A stretch of 64,000 nucleotides of DNA, from contig OX031071.1 of assembly GCA_943736015.1 (NCBI GenBank), positions 33,450,619 through 33,514,618 on the forward strand, read 5' to 3'. The notes beneath the pieces are model-generated. The model made no database searches. It saw only the letters and a program-made list of their open reading frames with translations, and was not told the origin of the DNA. A program made the translations under genes and the position numbers. How positions within the stretch are numbered: the first letter of the stretch is position 1; each line of letters begins with the position of its first letter. Below are positions 62,077 through 64,000 of the stretch, in pieces. The stretch is from Tridacna crocea. Its lineage: Eukaryota; Mollusca; Bivalvia; Cardiida; Cardiidae.

Positions 62077-62230
62077 GTTGTTGGACCAGCAATTTTCCTT
62101 TTTTTCCACACTGTTTTCTACCCTTTCTAAACAAATTTTTACTTTATGAGCAACATTTATTTTGTCATCTGCAAATACTTTCCATTTGGACTGGTCTCTA
62201 ATTTGTTGTCTGGTAAGGAATTAGGGTAAA
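62077..62230 (+). mobile_element. Right half of a TH-MITE, block B counterpart of 4912-5070
   Basis: ACCAGCAATTTTCCTTTTTT, TTTGTCATCTGCAAATAC, TTGTCTGGTAAGGAATTA. Confidence 0.75.
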
Positions 62231-62304
62231 TTTGTGAACACAAGACAGATGAATGCCTCTTACATGATAAAAAAAATCAGACTTAATCGTAACGATGTAT
62301 CCAC

Positions 62305-62825
62305 TTTTATTATTTCATGCTTTCCGGTAGGATATCGAGAAATATCGGTGAAGATATTTTGCGATATCCATGGGTAGGACCAGTGAAAAGATCGATCTTT
62401 AAATTCTAGTTACCTAGGTAAAATGCGCGTGACTTCACAACCAGATGGAAATATGACGTCTTTTACCTTACATTTCTCGTGATTGACGTAATATTTTAAT
62501 GCGTTTCTGTACAGAGGGGATACACCTCAGGGAATAACTGAAAAGAACTGTACTAGATGTTGATCCAGTTCCTCCGAGAAAGGGTTTAAAGCATGAAATA
62601 AATAGAATATTTGTTGTTTTTTTTTCAGTGAAAGATCGAAATTTATTTCATCTCATGAACACCATCGGTAATATTTTCACTCACTCTTGGCACAATTTTA
62701 ATATTTCACAGAAAAAACAAGCACCACTTATGAAAATATTACCGATGGTGTTCACTCAATGAAATAAACATCGATCTTTCACAGAGAAAGAAACAAATAT
62801 CCTCTATATCCTGCCAGAATGACTC
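62305..62825 (+). mobile_element. GATC-hairpin element, block B copy
   Basis: CATGCTTTCCGGTAGGATATC start; the terminal inverted repeat (GAAAGATCGAAATTTATTTC / GAAATAAACATCGATCTTTC) is partly eroded; ends CAAATATCCTCTATATCCTG. Confidence 0.65.
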
Positions 62826-64000
62826 ATTAATCCTTGTTAACGATTGGCAATCTGTAGCTAATCGTGAAACATTTGGGACTTTTTTGGTTTGGATACGAGA
62901 CGTTAAGAAACGATTACATGCGCTTGGATGCGATATAATTGCGATTGGTCATTTTAGTTCACATGACCTTTCACGATCCGGTCTTACGTTCGTATACGAT
63001 CCATTCCGATCCGATAAGATTGTCCCGTTCAAGTTTGCCAATGAATTGCGATTTGATACGATTATTACGAGCGGGGGTCACGGGTTATGACGATGTAAAA
63101 CATACAGATACGTGTGGATAAGTCGAGATACGTAAATTGCGAACCGATGCTCTCTGTTTCGCTATGATACGATTGTTGTCGTACCGCGTTTCACGATTAT
63201 ATCCGAGGAAGAGCTGCCATTGGACTCCGATGAGTATATATGGGCCAAGACTGTCCACAGACTTCATTGTTTTTTGTGAAGACTAACTATTGAGGAAAGT
63301 GATAATGTGATATCTGCAGTATGCAGACATTAATCACCAAGGAGGAAGAAGACGGGTAGTTGCCTGACCAGCAACAACCACAATCTGCAAGGGCCAGGGG
63401 AGCGATATTCAGACAGTTCTGGGTTGACCATGGCTCACAGAAGAAAGAAACCAACAATTCGGTTAGTTTTCTAGCCTCCTCGACACATTATACAAAAAGA
63501 TTGAAGCTGCCTTGATGATGGATGAAACGGACATAAACATGTTGTTTAGTTGACCTAAGGATACACAATGATATACTTTTATTTTAAATTAAGATTAAAT
63601 TCTTGTTTTCAGACTGAGTAGTGTTCTTTTTTATCTTTCTTGCACACCATAGAAAAATGTGGTAATCGGTTCTCTGAAATTCTCTTTAATTGGACCTCCC
63701 CTTTCGGCCCAACCAACCAGGATTACAGGATTTCGGGAAGGCTTCTGGTTTTATTTCCAGAGTTGTTGGTGTTGGAAAGCTGCTACGATTAGAATAGGAA
63801 TGTTCAATGTTGAAGGGAGTATGTCCCTTTTAAACAGCATGTACTGTTGCTGCAAAGGATGCCGCATTTCTTACTTCGACTGTCTCGACGTAAGGGATCA
63901 ATAAGAGAATTTATCCTATCCTATCATCCAGCAAATCGAACCAGAGTTTTGCCTCTGCCTTGGCCAAAATTGGTCCCGATCGACACGATTCAGAAGTACG
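62826..64000. other. Unassigned low-copy region at the window end
   Basis: No recognised repeat from elsewhere in the window. 62821-63090 stays open for about 90 codons on the plus strand with no known motif. 62885-63180 is dense in CGAT and GATACG. A second frame at 63659-63904 is also unrecognised. Either could be an exon cut by the window, but nothing supports it. Confidence 0.4.

Larger units (their letters stand above)
55330..62830 (+). repeat. Block B: paralogue of block A (1-5640)
   Basis: Shares order and orientation with block A. Extra material here is the pearl-like element 55641-58381 and the LINE 58854-60531. Missing here are the TTAA element of 983-1524, the P1 insertion with its nested MITE, and most of the 4003-4608 element. 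Confidence 0.85.

Noticed and set aside
1..64000. Bacterial or organellar origin, rRNA genes, operons
   Set aside because: No ribosome-binding sites, no packed genes, no rRNA-like conserved stretches; the SINE, LINE and MITE content is metazoan nuclear.

Overview
This window is animal nuclear DNA, AT-rich, intron- and repeat-dominated, with no bacterial gene organisation. The repeat types point to a marine bivalve mollusc: tRNA-headed SINEs with conserved central blocks, 'pearl-like' elements with 130-165 bp core tandem repeats and terminal hairpins, GTCCGTCC microsatellites after a start hairpin, and an intronless-coding B-box/coiled-coil/propeller gene of the kind expanded in bivalves. This assignment is inference from repeat and gene style, not a database match.

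Only one intact protein gene is supported: a RING-less TRIM-like protein (39403-41163, +, 586 aa). Two decayed coding remnants are also visible: a 5'-truncated LINE reverse transcriptase (58854-60531, +) and a gag-like N-terminal fragment (about 49603-49925, -). Almost everything else is transposable-element sequence.

The dominant component is one ~229 bp MITE family, called TH-MITE here (about 45 copies and fragments). It has TTAA target duplications, CCCTTTACCA/TGGTAAAGGG ends (piggyBac-like signature) and a central ~65 bp near-perfect hairpin whose two arms change together between copies. A second layer is made of eight pearl/Helitron-like elements and fragments (1.6-3.2, 30.6-31.9, 42.5-44.1, 44.9-46.2, 46.4-47.6, 50.3-51.4, 51.8-55.1, 55.6-58.4 kb) carrying core arrays. 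A third layer is SINEs, mostly minus strand, plus several TIR or fold-back elements.

Layout: 1-5.6 kb is block A, a paralogue of block B at 55.3-62.8 kb; the two differ by clean reciprocal insertions. 5.7-20 kb is TH-MITEs, SINEs and minisatellites. 20-24 kb is a nest of inverted and stacked elements. 24-34 kb is lower-copy DNA with TIR elements and one core array. 34.6-37 kb is a fold-back element with 33-bp-period palindrome arrays. 38.2-42 kb holds the TRIM-like gene amid MITEs. 42.4-58.4 kb is nearly continuous pearl-like arrays. 58.5-62.8 kb completes block B with the LINE. 62.8-64 kb shows nothing identifiable.
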